This document shows, one piece after another, positions 5,389 through 5,771 of a DNA stretch of 5,771 nucleotides (positions within the stretch are counted from its first letter, which is position 1; each line of letters begins with the position of its first letter). The translations under genes and the position numbers were made by a program. Under the pieces are notes generated by a model. That model was not told where the DNA came from. It ran no database searches and saw nothing but the letters and a program-made list of their open reading frames with translations. Origin of the DNA: Alphaproteobacteria bacterium (GTDB lineage Bacteria > Pseudomonadota > Alphaproteobacteria > Rhizobiales > Devosiaceae); contig JAHJOS010000531.1 of assembly GCA_018820005.1 (NCBI GenBank), positions 1 through 5,771 of the forward strand. Direction: 5' to 3'.

Positions 5389-5771
5389 ATGATCACCGTC
5401 TTCGGTTCCACCAATCTGGATCAGATCGGCACCGTGCCGCGGCTGCCGCAGGCGGGCGAAACGGTGGCCGGCGGCACATTCTCGATGGCGGCAGGCGGCA
5501 AGGGCGCCAACCAGGCACTGGCGGCGCGACGCGCTGGCGCCAAGGTGCGCCATGTGTCAGCAGTGGGCCAGGACAGCTTTGCCGATGCGGCGCTGGCGCT
5601 GCTCGATGCCGCAGGCGTTGATCTCAGTGGCGTACGCCACGCCGAGACAACTACCGGTATTGCCATGATCTTTGTCGATGCGGCGGGCGAGAACTGCATC
5701 GCCGTGCTGCCGGGCGCCAACGGCACCATGACGTCGGAAGATGCCGAGGCGGCCCTTGAGGGGCTGGGCAC
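5389..5771 (+). CDS. rbsK: Ribokinase, 5' part (PfkB-family sugar kinase)
   Basis: Ribokinase phosphorylates D-ribose to ribose 5-phosphate using ATP, feeding the pentose phosphate pathway and nucleotide synthesis. The first 127 residues are present, out of about 300 expected; the gene runs off the right edge. The N-terminus ITVFGSTNLDQIGTVPRLPQ (2-21) contains the NLD sugar-contact region. GETVAGGTF precedes the PfkB signature AAGGKGANQALAARRAGA (34-51). TTGIAMIFVDAAGENCIAVL (88-107) matches the ribokinase beta-strand region. ATG 5389 has an excellent ribosome binding site, GGGAGG (5377-5382), six bases upstream. The 69-base gap from the DUF1697 gene has no clear terminator, so read-through from the nat unit is possible. 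The ATP-binding C-terminal half and the catalytic Asp lie beyond the window. Another PfkB sugar kinase is possible, but ribokinase fits best. Confidence 0.9.
   Translation, partial: MITVFGSTNLDQIGTVPRLPQAGETVAGGTFSMAAGGKGANQALAARRAGAKVRHVSAVGQDSFADAALALLDAAGVDLSGVRHAETTTGIAMIFVDAAGENCIAVLPGANGTMTSEDAEAALEGLG

Noticed and set aside
4067..5553. Two long minus-strand open frames (4067-4780 and 4771-5553)
   Set aside because: Both are antisense shadows of the YdeI-family, DUF1697 and ribokinase genes and carry no recognisable domain.

Overview
The window is high-GC bacterial DNA with densely packed genes and the codon bias of an alphaproteobacterium. The strongest taxonomic clue is the divergent pair irr / fabA-fabB. 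Irr is the Fur-family iron/heme regulator characteristic of the Hyphomicrobiales and relatives, and its position beside fabA is a known arrangement there. A Devosia-like member of that order would fit, but this is an inference from gene content, not from a marker gene.

Layout. Bases 1-181 form an almost loop-less inverted repeat (90-bp arms, one-base centre, four mismatches). Both arms encode the same P-loop start of a shikimate-kinase-like protein, in opposite directions. The right arm continues into a 5'-truncated kinase CDS (to 615, +). A strong hairpin (620-640) lies in the convergent gap. The minus strand then carries fabB (709-1935) and, upstream of it, fabA (2019-2549), which together form the anaerobic unsaturated fatty acid branch. 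A 204-bp divergent intergenic region holds the fabA and irr promoters. irr (2754-3200, +) ends in a probable terminator that overlaps its stop codon.

From 3303 a new + strand unit begins. A recognisable promoter with a perfect inverted repeat between -35 and -10 precedes nat (arylamine N-acetyltransferase, 3366-4196). Two nucleotides later comes a YdeI/OmpD-associated family gene (4199-4795), and then a DUF1697 gene (4792-5319) that overlaps it by four bases (GTGA). After a 69-bp gap with a good ribosome binding site, a ribokinase gene starts at 5389 and runs off the window at 5771.

How the genes fit together. FabA makes and isomerises the C10 enoyl-ACP and FabB elongates the cis-3 product, so the pair is a functional unit for membrane unsaturation. 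Irr sits next door under its own promoter. The nat-ydeI-DUF1697 genes look translationally coupled and may form a small xenobiotic or stress-handling operon, but the last two families have poorly defined functions. No mobile element, CRISPR array, tRNA or rRNA was seen. The feature most in need of checking is the 1-181 palindrome, which is either an assembly/chimera artefact joining two diverged haplotypes or a real head-to-head truncation.
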